A stretch of 64,000 nt of DNA from Caulochytrium protostelioides (lineage: Eukaryota > Chytridiomycota > Caulochytriomycetes > Caulochytriales > Caulochytriaceae). A model generated the notes under the pieces. That model was not told the origin of the DNA, made no database searches, and saw only the letters and a list, made by a program, of their open reading frames with translations. Location of the stretch: assembly GCA_003615045.1 (NCBI GenBank), contig ML014174.1:1-64000 (forward strand). Direction: 5' to 3'. Numbering within the stretch: position 1 is the first letter of the stretch; each line of letters opens with the position of its first letter. Below, in pieces: positions 9,524 through 18,882 of the stretch. Position numbers and translations under genes: made by a program.

Positions 9524-11602
9524 TATCAGATACGGACCAGAAGAAAGACGAAAAACATCAATAAAAGGTGAGTATCCAAGATTGAATCCAAAGATATCAT
9601 AACCGGCGTCGCGCGAGCATACTAGCCCGAGCAGACCTAGAACACGCTGAAAAACAACTAGAGCGTTAAAAACGCAAATACGTGCCAGAAGCCACGGACC
9701 GCGGGAAAGTGGCCGTGACTGGGCAGTTAATGATAGCCAATAGACGGTGGACTTCGTCTCGATGCCAATATCCTAGAGCGTCGCTCGCACACTGTGACAT
9801 AATGTCGTCTTATGCTGATCACGCGGCCAATGCTGACACGACGGCGGCGAGAAATGAGCTATGTTATCCTTGGATCGCTGCGTTTAGTGGCAGGATCTTC
9901 GGAGGCACCAAAATCTCGTCAGAAGACCATCAGATACCGTTTCGACGAAGACTCGGGGGCTCGAGGCACAGCGATAGTTAAGCCGGCGGAGCTCGACCAG
10001 GAAACCCTGGGGGGCGTATGGCAGCTCAGGAGCACGAGCGGATCGTGGATCGTGGAGATAGCGCTGATATCTCGCGCAGTGCCACAATTCGCCACTCGGC
10101 TCACGCTCGATTGAAGTGGCCACTGGCCACATTGCGATGACCGCAGCCACTTGCACATCGGATGGGAGAGCAGCTAGCTCGTCTACAAACCGTTCCCCGT
10201 CGCGGATGGTGACGACGCAATTCACGAAGATATCACGGACAGCGCCGGCGCTGCCAGAGAGGATCCATCGTGGCCCGTTTTTAGGTACGAGCTCATGCTG
10301 TACGTCACGCACTTCGCGACGAACAAAACGCGGGCATGAGAAGCTTGTGTTCACACCAAGTCTTTGGCAAAAACTGCGAGCGGCCGGACGGCGGAAGAGC
10401 GATCGGCAAGATAGGAGGCCGCAGTTTTCGAGAATTCTCGCTCTCTGGGCAATTCGTCTTGCGTCCTCCGGCACTATAGTACGGGCTCATGACGGGCTTT
10501 TGCTGCCGCAATGGCGTTGCGAGGCAGCATCGACGCCGCAATTCTCTCGAGGCATCATAGCCGCAGCGTATGCTGCTCTCAATCGTGGGCTTTCTGGACC
10601 GGTATTTGGCCCCTGGCACGTCGTCTGTGTTCATAGGTCAGCTCGAGCTGGTGTTCTGCGGCCAACGTCTCGGCCGGGATGCTTCGGCGATCGGTTCGCG
10701 CAGCAATCCGAAGGAGGAGCGGTCCGGTAGTAGGAGCGTTACCATTGTGACGATTCGGGACGGTCTCGAGGAGGGAAAGGACAAGGGCAGTGGTGCTGGG
10801 GTCGAGGGAGCAACCTGTCTTTCATACTCCTTGCCACCCGTTGTATGTGTGTTCTCTCGCTCCCATGAGCTTGTCTTGCCCCACCTTGCTCCTGTCTACG
10901 TGGGCCTCCTCGTCAACGAATGTACTTGAGTCGTTCTGCCCGCTGGTCACCCTTCCTGCTAGTGTGCCAGTGGATGGATGGGTGGATGGATGGATGGATG
11001 GATGGGCCAGATGGTCCCCAGCGACGGGCCGGCCCCATGGGGGCGCGACAGAGTAAGACGGGACCGAGAGGGGCCCGGCGGTCGGGGGCGGCCCATGTCG
11101 CAGCCCAGACCTCCCGAGACCCGTCGCGCAACGGCCAATGGGGACCCCTTCGGTTGCGGGGTGGCCCGCACCCAGCAAGACGAGGGGGCCGGTATAATGT
11201 GATCCACGTCCCGGCACGGGCGAGCCCTGACGCAGAGGGTTGTGCTGCGTGGGCCACACTCCACACTGCCGATCACGGACGCAGGGCCTCTCGCGTGGGC
11301 TGAAAGGATGCTGATGCAGACTTGGCTCGCACGGGCTGGAATGCTGCGCCACAGCTAGCGGTCTGCATTCGACGGGAGGGCCGAGCAACGTAAAAGCAAG
11401 GGACACGTATGTACTCATATTCACGGTGTGCCTCGTCAGTCACGCGGGGTGCTTTAATCCCCGTCTTCTACGTCTTGCCTCACCTTTCATCCAGCCGTAT
11501 CCAACCTTTCAGGCGCTGTGTACGTGTGTATGTGCGGGCAGCACATACACGGTTCCCTAGTATCTGTCGCGAGGCACTCACGCGAGTAGCTAGGCTCTGG
11601 CC
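9524..11602. other. About 2 kb without a recognisable gene
   Basis: It probably contains the 5' exon and promoter of eL38 (minus) at its left end and the METTL5 promoter at its right. The open frames at 9884-10474 (minus) and 10570-10929 (plus) have no recognisable domain, signal peptide or membrane segment. A (GGAT)n tract lies at 10971-11005. Confidence 0.5.
10971..11005 (+). repeat. (GGAT)n microsatellite
   Basis: Roughly eight GGAT units run through 35 nt with one GGGT interruption near 10981. On the minus strand this reads as repeated His-Pro-Ser-Ile in open frames, which explains the Pro/His-rich predicted peptides there. Confidence 0.9.
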
Positions 11603-12289
11603 ATGCGCGTCCGTGATTTGGAGTCGGCGCTGCAGCCGCTGCGCACATTCGAGACGCCCAAGATCCGGCTCGAGCAGTATGGCACGCCGCCCGTTATCGC
11701 GGCCCCCGCGCTGCTGGCAGCGCACCACGAATTTGACGACTTTGAGGGCCACTCGGTCATCGATTTGGGCACGGGCCCGGGTATTCTCGGCATCACGTGC
11801 GCGATCCTCGGCGCCGACCACGTGATTGGCATCGATGCGGACCCAGACGCGCTCGCCATTGCTGCTGACAACGTCGAACAGGCCGAGGTCGAGATGGATC
11901 TGATTGCGGCTTTCGTCACAGATCCAGCGCCAGCTGACGGCGACCGTGCAAACGAGTCTGATGTCTGGTCGCGTCTGCGTGCCGACACCGTCATTATGAA
12001 CCCGCCCTTCGGCACCAAGACGGCCCCCGGCGCCGATATGATGTTCCTGCGTCGCGCGCTGTCGATCGCGACCCGCGCCGTCTACAGCATGCACAAGACC
12101 TCGACGCGCGAGTATGTGCAGCGCCAGGCGCAGCGTGCCGGCTGGAACGCCCACGTCGTTGGCGAGCTCAAGTATAACTTGCCGGCGAGCTACCGTTTTC
12201 ACAAAAGGAAGAGCGTCAACATCGAAGTCGACTTCATCCGCTTCACGCCGAACGCATCGGACTCAGAGGCCGCGTCGGATTCTGACTGA
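11603..12289 (+). CDS. METTL5: METTL5-type 18S rRNA adenine-N6 methyltransferase
   Basis: A 228-residue Rossmann-fold methyltransferase that matches METTL5 end to end. The N-terminal LRTFETPKIRLEQYGTPP segment is typical of the family. SAM motif I is DLGTGPGILG (54-63), the acidic motif II is GIDAD (76-80), and the catalytic NPPF is at 133-136, followed by GTK. The C-terminal SMHKTSTREYVQ and LPASYRFHKRKS stretches are also diagnostic; an acidic serine-rich tail ends the protein. METTL5 places m6A on 18S rRNA near the decoding centre and needs TRM112 for stability; TRM112 is encoded here at 61671-62424. Intronless, with a normal family length. Confidence 0.96.
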   Translation: MRVRDLESALQPLRTFETPKIRLEQYGTPPVIAAPALLAAHHEFDDFEGHSVIDLGTGPGILGITCAILGADHVIGIDADPDALAIAADNVEQAEVEMDLIAAFVTDPAPADGDRANESDVWSRLRADTVIMNPPFGTKTAPGADMMFLRRALSIATRAVYSMHKTSTREYVQRQAQRAGWNAHVVGELKYNLPASYRFHKRKSVNIEVDFIRFTPNASDSEAASDSD

Positions 12290-12743
12290 GCTTCAGCACG
12301 CCAGCGAGCAACAAGGTGATCCGGGACGCCTGAGCCGATCCGTGATGACTACTGTGTCGGAGTTTGCTCGAATGGGTGATTGCGCTCTTTTTACGATGAC
12401 TCAGCCACATTGCTCGCACTCCGCACAGCGTGGTGCGCCACCTGCCATTTGCCCCCGCGTGTTCTCTGCTCCTTCTGTCACGACGAAACGTTGTACGAAC
12501 GCCCCACCCTCACTTGCGGCGGCCTGAGTTTATCCGCACCACTCGATAGCACGGCCCATACCTCACCCAAAATTGTTGAATCGAACGACGGCACATCACG
12601 TGCGAATCACCTGATACCCCCAGCCTCTGTTATGGCCTTCTGCCCTCGCAGTCCTTCGATTGTTGTTGCCGTTGCCACCGATACCCGCCTTCACGCTGTG
12701 AGCTCCTCCTTTCCCTCCGGACGCCCATCGCCCATCGCCCATC

Positions 12744-13661
12744 ATGGTCTCGTTCTCGTGCGAGCAATGCCAGGACACGGTCAAGAAGCCGAAGGTGCAG
12801 CAGCATGCTGGCCGCTGCCGCGGCGCACAGTTCACCTGCGTCGACTGCTCCGTCACCTTCGATGAATGGAGCGTCCGCTCCCATACCTCGTGCATGACGG
12901 AGGACCAGAAGTACCAGGGCAAGCTCTGGAAAGGCAACCAGAAGCCGGCCAAGGGCAACAAAAAACAGCAAGCTGGCGGAAAGGCGCCTGGCGCTCCCGC
13001 GTCGTCGTCGGCCCAGCTCATGGCGCCGCCCGGCGGGTTCGGCGGCGGCGTCTCGGGCGGTCTCCTGGCTTCCCTCGGCGCGACCACGGGCTCGATTGCC
13101 GACGCTCTGGCCGCGAGTGCCGATGCTGTTCGCCACGAGAAGGCGGAGCGTGCAGAGCGCGATGCTCAGACCACTGATGGCGACGCCGTGCCCGCGACGA
13201 GCACGCCTGCCGCTGCATCGCCATCAACCGATGATCTCGCCGTGACATCGTCCAAGCGCAAATCAGAGGAGATTGACGCTACTCCTGAATCGTCGTCCAG
13301 GAAGTCGAAAAAGGACAAGAAGGACAAGAAGTCCGCGCAGGCGAACAAGAGCGAGAAGAACGCCAAGCCCGCGGTGGCCTCTGAGCCCTCGAGCCCGACG
13401 GAAACGGCCGCGCCGGCCAAGTGGTCCAAGAAGCGACTGGTGTCGGAGACTGATACCAAGGCTAACGTGCAGGCGTGCCTGGCCTATGTGGCTGAGAAGG
13501 AGGGCAGTGCCGTGGCCGTCGGTGCGCTACGCAAAGCCTTTGTAAAGGCGTATGTCAAGCACCCGGCCGTCACGGTTGATGCGGATGGTGCAGCCTCGCT
13601 TTTCGATGATCACGTGCACATTCGCTCCGATGCCGGCAAGATGGAACTCTATGTTGCGTAA
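12744..13661 (+). CDS. LYAR: LYAR-type C2HC zinc-finger nucleolar protein
   Basis: A 305-residue protein. Residues 1-60 match the LYAR-type zinc fingers: C6, C9, H21, C25 form the first and C32, C35, H47, C50 the second, followed by the conserved EDQKYQGK. The middle (about 75-215) is low complexity and Lys/Ser/Ala-rich, including a K-S-K-K-D-K-K-D-K-K nucleolar-type basic run. The C-terminal about 80 residues (from KWSKKRLVSETD) form a small folded domain, as in animal and fungal LYAR proteins, where it begins with a W-K-K-x-I motif. LYAR proteins act in pre-rRNA processing and rDNA transcription. It lies 454 nt downstream of METTL5 on the same strand. Intronless. Confidence 0.87.
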   Translation: MVSFSCEQCQDTVKKPKVQQHAGRCRGAQFTCVDCSVTFDEWSVRSHTSCMTEDQKYQGKLWKGNQKPAKGNKKQQAGGKAPGAPASSSAQLMAPPGGFGGGVSGGLLASLGATTGSIADALAASADAVRHEKAERAERDAQTTDGDAVPATSTPAAASPSTDDLAVTSSKRKSEEIDATPESSSRKSKKDKKDKKSAQANKSEKNAKPAVASEPSSPTETAAPAKWSKKRLVSETDTKANVQACLAYVAEKEGSAVAVGALRKAFVKAYVKHPAVTVDADGAASLFDDHVHIRSDAGKMELYVA

Positions 13662-13879
13662 AAGAAAAGTGTTTAAATCTCTAATAATCTTATTTAACTT
13701 ATTTAACTCCCTGACAGACAGTTTGGATGAGCACTGTATCATTGGCAGCGACCTGAGCCGAACCCAAATTTTCTTTTTGGACATGGAGCGGTCCGACAGT
13801 CAGGTCATCAGCTGAAGGTTGACCCGAAAGTAGTACTATGTGGCAGGCGGCATGAAAGCCGCGCAAATGCAGTCAGAGA

Positions 13880-14275
13880 TTTGGGAGCCCCATTGCGTGC
13901 GCCCAGTGGTTCCGCACCATCCTGGTCGACGAGTTCCGGACGACCCTGGTGCATGCCGAAACGAATGTCCTCTTGACCAAGGTGCCTATCGGGGAGACGA
14001 CGGCCGCACTGATATATTGCGCGTCCCAGGTGCATGCTGAGACCAGCCTTGTTTTTAAAAACGGGCAAAGCCGGCGCACGAAGGCCGCGCTCAGAGAACT
14101 CTGTGATACCACCAATGGAAAATTTATGAACCGCGACCTACATACCGCCTTGAACATCCGCCGCTGCCTGGCCTCGCTGGTCAGGTTGGCTCGGAACTGT
14201 TCGGCCGGCGCTGTGCCGCATCCCAGGGCAAGACCAGTGGCAAGTCTGCATTTGGATCCGATCGTGGCGTTGCTC
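13880..14275 (+). pseudogene. Relic of a TnpB/Fanzor-like nuclease C-terminus (copy 2)
   Basis: This is the best-preserved of three related relics. The frame from about 13917 reads ILVDEFRTTLVHAETNVLL. In TnpB/Fanzor proteins a V-D-E-[YF]-R-T-[ST] motif leads into the zinc ribbon. A second VHAETS follows 32 codons later, apparently a duplication. The frame then reads TTNGKFMNRDLHTALNIRR, the counterpart of the RuvC-III motif RDxNAAxNI, and a CLASLVRLARNC tail. Zinc-ribbon cysteines are missing and nothing upstream looks like the N-terminal or RuvC-I part, so it is a fragment. It has no stop codon and runs in the same frame into the RPC5 gene. Assignment rests on motif order and is moderately sure. 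Confidence 0.6.
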
Positions 14276-14914
14276 AAGCGATGCGGGCATCGCGCTGCTT
14301 CGAAGCCACGTGTGGCGGTCGTCGGTGGGCCCTACGCTGCGCAAGCCCCCAAGTGCAAGCCCGCGGCCGACGAGGCCAAGCAACGCATTGGGGCCGCCCG
14401 GGCCCCTCCCCGTCGGAGAAAGCGCTCTCCGCCCTCGCCGCAGCATCTCGTTCTACCTTTTGCTTTCCGCCATTTGTTTCGCGGCCAGCGACTGCATGGC
14501 GTGAGCTCCGCTAGGTCGAAAGGCCGACGACGCGGCCCGACGGACGTCCTCTCCCTCGTCCACTCCATCCTTATCGACGTCCTATACCTACGTGATGCCC
14601 TGCTTTCGTCTTTGGGCCTCCTCCACCTTGCGGGTTCGTGGCGCCGATTTCCCGCACTCGTAACCCGGATATTTCCGATCGCATGCTTGGGGACTCGTGT
14701 ACCGCTACCACAGCACCCTTCTCTCAAGTCTGACCACGGCTCGGCGGCTCTCTTGGCAGACCTTGTCTGGCCGACGACGGCGCACCTCCCGGTCTCCCTC
14801 GCCGTCTGCACCCCCCCGCGCCCGCAGGGTAACTTCCAAACGGGCGTGGCTGTGCTCGCCGACCCTGCCCTCGGCTTAAATCGCCAGCTCGCCGCTGCCG
14901 TCGCCGCCAGCGCC

Positions 14915-16531
14915 ATGTCGTCCTCACCGCAGATCAAGACGGCCGATCCGATTGTGGTCAAAGCCGAGCCCGGCGTCGATGTCGTGCTGGACGCGCCCAC
15001 CCCTTTTTCGGAGTATGCGGAGACCCTCGACAGCGGCAGCGCGCCGCCCACGGTCGAGGCCGCGGGGGCCCACGGCTGGGGCTCGCCCGAGACGCCAGGA
15101 AACCATCTGCCCATCGACCCCGAGGACGAGGATCCCGACGAAGGCCCAATTGTCCGCCAGTACAACGTGATCTTTGCAGCGGACCCGCGGCGGACGGGGC
15201 TCGACGGCGGAATCACGCTATGGCAGTTCCCAACACAGCTCAACATGAGGCGTGACCACGAGCCCGTGCCGCAGGCTGCCCGCATCAAGCCGCGCTCGAC
15301 GCAGTTCCAGATGGACTACCCGTTGGACACGCAGAGCTCGTACTACAACACGGAGACGGGCGAGCAGTTCGCGGCGGGCATGAGCGACAACCCCTTGCAA
15401 GATGCCGACCAGCGCGGCCTCAACGAGATGGATGTACAAGCGCCGTTGCTCGATAAGCGCACCGTCGGGTCGGTCTACATGCCGACGGCCGCGACCTACA
15501 TGGCCGGCGTCGTCCGCGGCGACAGTATCGTGCTGGCGCCGGTGTCGAAGGTGTTCCGCATGAAGCCCGTGCTTGCCCACGTCGACCGGCTCAACCAGAA
15601 AGCCCGCCAGGCAGCGGGCCGCCATGCTGATGCCGAGCGGTCGGCAGGCTCGATGCGCAAAGAAGAAGCACGCACGGTCCAAGTATCCATCCGCGCGGCC
15701 GACGACAAGGACGGCCAGCGTCGTGCCGCAGCACTCGAGGCACAGCGTTCCGTCCAGGAAGAAGCGTGGCAGCCGCTGGATCACCATACGGCAGAAGACG
15801 TCATCTCGCAAGAGCTGCGCCGGCGACTGTTCCCCGCGGACGACCGCGGGCTCGCGCCCCTGCTGATGGTCAAGGAGACGCTACCTGAGCACCTGGAACA
15901 CCTTGCGCCGCGCGTACAGTCGCTGCGGCCGGACGTGATGGAGAGCCTCACGGCAGCGGTGGCGAAAAAGAAGGCCGGCACCGACGACGCGATCCTGGCG
16001 CGCAAGGGCCTCTCGCTGCAGGAAATGACCATTCTGCCACTCGAAGACCGCTTGGTCGCCATGTTCCTCAACGCCTCGTGGGCCTCGCCGTACATGCTGC
16101 TACAGCGTTTCGGGCCCGAGTTGACCCAGTCGGAGGCGTTCCGCCTGCAGCTCACGAGCGTCGCCGTGTTTATCCACGGCCGCTGGATCATCCAGTCGCA
16201 TCTCCTCTACAAGGACCGCGTGATGCAGGCCCGGCGGTACCTGCTTGGCCTGTTCAGCCAGTCGCCCGACGGCATGGTCCGCGGCGCCGACTTTGGCCCC
16301 GTGGTGCGACTGCCACTGCAGATGGCGCGCAACATGCTCGCGGAGATCGCTTACCTCGACCCCGACCGCGGTGGGTGGTGCCTCAAGGGTCACGCGGCGG
16401 AGATTGCCCTGAATGCCGAAGTGCCAGCGCTCGCGTACACGCAGCAGCCTGAGTTCGTCCGCAGCCAGCGCCTCGGGGCCGCCCAGCGCATGGAGCTTGC
16501 TCGTCGCCATCTTGGCATTCCCCGTGCCTAA
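14915..16531 (+). CDS. RPC5: RNA polymerase III subunit RPC5 (POLR3E/Rpc37-like)
   Basis: A 538-residue Pol III subunit. After an acidic leader (residues about 1-85, with DPEDEDPDEGP) comes the dimerisation region shared with POLR3E: ITLWQFPTQLNM, IKPRSTQFQMDYPLDT and YYNTETGEQFA (about 105-155), then YMAGVVRGDSIVLAPVSKVFRMKPVL (about 192-217). The C-terminal 250 residues carry the tandem winged-helix part found in animal RPC5 and absent from the short yeast Rpc37, including SLQEMTILPLEDRLVAMFLN and FIHGRWIIQSHLLYKDR. RPC5 pairs with RPC4 (Rpc53) and helps initiation, termination and reinitiation. The frame stays open upstream to 13949, but the sequence there is transposon relic and low-complexity DNA, so the start was set at the ATG just before MSSSPQIKTADP. 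Confidence 0.93.
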   Translation: MSSSPQIKTADPIVVKAEPGVDVVLDAPTPFSEYAETLDSGSAPPTVEAAGAHGWGSPETPGNHLPIDPEDEDPDEGPIVRQYNVIFAADPRRTGLDGGITLWQFPTQLNMRRDHEPVPQAARIKPRSTQFQMDYPLDTQSSYYNTETGEQFAAGMSDNPLQDADQRGLNEMDVQAPLLDKRTVGSVYMPTAATYMAGVVRGDSIVLAPVSKVFRMKPVLAHVDRLNQKARQAAGRHADAERSAGSMRKEEARTVQVSIRAADDKDGQRRAAALEAQRSVQEEAWQPLDHHTAEDVISQELRRRLFPADDRGLAPLLMVKETLPEHLEHLAPRVQSLRPDVMESLTAAVAKKKAGTDDAILARKGLSLQEMTILPLEDRLVAMFLNASWASPYMLLQRFGPELTQSEAFRLQLTSVAVFIHGRWIIQSHLLYKDRVMQARRYLLGLFSQSPDGMVRGADFGPVVRLPLQMARNMLAEIAYLDPDRGGWCLKGHAAEIALNAEVPALAYTQQPEFVRSQRLGAAQRMELARRHLGIPRA

Positions 16532-17484
16532 GCCACGCTTCGCCATGTGGCTTTCGCCAAAACGTTCCTCGTTGGAAAAGCGTAGCGGCGTACTTTTCAT
16601 TGTTGATGCTCTTCTCCCCTGCTGATTCCGATGCGAAAATTAATTTATAAGAATGTGTTAAATGCGCATCGTGTCGTCGTTGTGAGGCACGCGATCCTCT
16701 CCATCATTCTGCATTCTGCATGCGCATCACGCCTCGGGCGCGTGCCATGCTGCCTCTCGCTTACCTTTCTTCCGTCATGTCCGGCACGTGTGTGACCGCG
16801 TGCTCATCGGCGGTGATCTCTGCCCTGCGCAGCTGCTGCATTGTGCGCGTGCTGCGCATCGTCTGACCGTGCTGTGCGGTGTCCCTTGATCGGCGGCCCC
16901 CTTCGCCTCTCGCGCGTTCTGGGAATTCGGGCAAGAGCGGAGGAGCGAAGGCCGGCCTCATTTTTCTCTTTATTTATTCCAGAAGCCCCGAAAATTCCGA
17001 GGAACTTCGGGTCGCGTGCGGGGTTTTGTGATGTCTATGCAACGCCTCCGAGGGGAAACGATTACGCGTTTGAGGCGTTCCTCGCTCGAGCGGACACGCG
17101 CAACGTGGCCCCTCATCCCATCTGGATGAGGCAGCGGCCGAGCCGGCATCGGGCTGTCTCGGGAGGCGACGGCGCGGGGCCAGAGCAGACCAGATCTTCT
17201 GCCCGCGCACGCAAAGCCTTTCGGGGGGATGTGCAGCGACCACCACGGTCGCGCGCGCACCGCCCCACGCTCCAGACCAGGAAGGCTGCAGCAACGGCCG
17301 GGGGGGCCTGCGGGGGGGCCTTGCCGTATGGTGTCATGTCGCCTCATCCTGTTTCGTCGGATCGCATCGGCCAACCGGTACCGGCAAACGGCCACCCGTA
17401 CTGGCATCGTCTGACATGCCCGATACGGGCCTCTTGCCCATGGCGTGGCATGCCGCGCATGAGCTGACCATGAAGGAAGCAGCC

Positions 17485-17489
17485 ACGAT

Positions 17490-17520
<31 letters not shown>

Positions 17521-17523
17521 ACG
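17485..17523 (+). repeat. (ACG)n trinucleotide repeat
   Basis: About 12 ACG units run with one GCG interruption near 17511. The tract lies outside any supported gene. Confidence 0.85.
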
Positions 17524-17820
17524 GCCCCACCGCCCGTCTGCCCATCACGTCACATGGCTATGAACGGGGGGGAAGCGAGCGCACCCCCTGAGTTCCCCGG
17601 CTGGCGGTGGGAAAGCGATGTTCCACGGAGAGGGGTTGATCGCGGCACTCCCGGGGAGAGCAGGCGAGAAGGTGGGGGCGGGAAGGCCGGAGGCGACTGA
17701 ATGGGGCACATGAGGAGCGGACCAGGACACGGGGGAAGCCGCGTCGACGACGAGGCGGCGGCGTCGTGGGGATAGCGGCGTCTGGCATTCGAGTGGCATG
17801 TACGAGCCGAGCCGAGTCGA

Positions 17821-17853
17821 GCCGATGGCAAGCCGATGGCAAGCCGATGGCAA
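17821..17853 (+). repeat. 11-bp tandem repeat, three units
   Basis: Three exact units of GCCGATGGCAA. The upstream GAGCCGAGCCGAGTCGAGCC stretch is a related short-period repeat. Confidence 0.9.
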
Positions 17854-18412
17854 GCGGGAAGGGAAGGCCGGACGCGACCCCGTCGAGCGATCTGGCCGCG
17901 GCGGCGATGGCCAACCGCAGGAGGCGGCTTAGCGCTTGGCGGGCTGAGACGGGGCGAGACGTGACGAGACGAGGTGATGTGATGCAACCCCCGTGTGCCG
18001 TGCGCGGTGAGCCGACCAGGGGCCGACGCCGCCTGCACGGAGCGAGCGACCGGCGGGTCGTCGCTTGGACAGGATCTGCCGCTTGGCGGAGGCGGCCGCA
18101 CGGGCCACGGCCGGTCGGCCACCGCACCCGTCGCATCAGCGCCGCCACTTGACACGTCGAGAGAGGTGCGCGGCCATCGCGTGCCGCGGACGGGCATCGG
18201 GGTTCTCAAAGGTCGCCATGCGATGCCGATCCCGTTGCCTCGAGGGACGCCGCTGGCCTTCTGGGCATCCTTCCCGACGGGCTCGCAGTCTGCCCGCCCA
18301 TTCCTATCTGCGACACCCTCGGCTTGATTTCCTGGTCACGACCTCACCGCCAGTTTCAGTTCCCACCCGCTGTGTACAAGACATTCTCTCCTTATCCTTC
18401 ATATTCTTTGTG

Positions 18413-18431
18413 TTTTTTTTTTTTTTTACAG
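18413..18431 (+). promoter_or_regulatory. Possible 3' splice site (T15-ACAG)
   Basis: Fifteen T followed by ACAG is a textbook polypyrimidine tract and acceptor on the plus strand, 450 nt upstream of the RING-H2 start codon. It may end an intron in that gene's 5' leader. No coding frame follows directly, so this is a tentative call. Confidence 0.3.
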
Positions 18432-18473
18432 GATCGAACGGCGACGGCACTTCGCATCATAATTCATTACCGC

Positions 18474-18500
18474 GCATCCAGCATCCAGCATCCAGCATCC
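18474..18500 (+). repeat. 7-bp tandem repeat GCATCCA
   Basis: Just under four units of GCATCCA in the leader region of the RING-H2 gene. Confidence 0.85.
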
Positions 18501-18882
18501 TGTTCCAGCCTCATAGCATCTCCGTATCTCCGTCCATCACAAGGTCGTCCCCCACCCAGATCGCATTTCTTCATTGTGCCTGCACTCGAACCGGCGGCGA
18601 GCGACGCCTGAATGACCCCGCAGCATTCGAGCGGTAATCTTTAGATTCAGACGTCGGCCGCCGCGGGATGACTTGGCCTAGCCGGGCGCCGTCAGTATCG
18701 CAGCCTGCCCTTGCTTGACCCCGCCGACGTCGTGAGCGAAGTGATCAGGAATCGCCGACCCCCGGCGCTTCGTTCGCTCCCCTCCCCGCTGACCGCGCGC
18801 TCGCCAGGGACGCCGTGACACTCTTTCAGAAAAGAAGCGGAAGCAGAAGCGGTTCTGATTCTCCGACGGGCGCCGACCCGCC

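Larger units (their letters stand above)
16532..18882. other. 2.3 kb intergenic with several simple repeats
   Basis: No gene supported. It contains (ACG)n at 17485-17523, an 11-bp unit repeated three times at 17821-17853, a 15-T run ending in ACAG (18413-18431) that looks like a 3' splice site, and a 7-bp repeat at 18474-18500. Long open frames here are Arg/Pro-rich products of high GC. Confidence 0.6.

Noticed and set aside
9884-10474. 196-codon minus-strand frame
   Set aside because: No recognisable motif, signal peptide or membrane segment. It may be leader or intron of eL38, and is noted only as an unexplained stretch.
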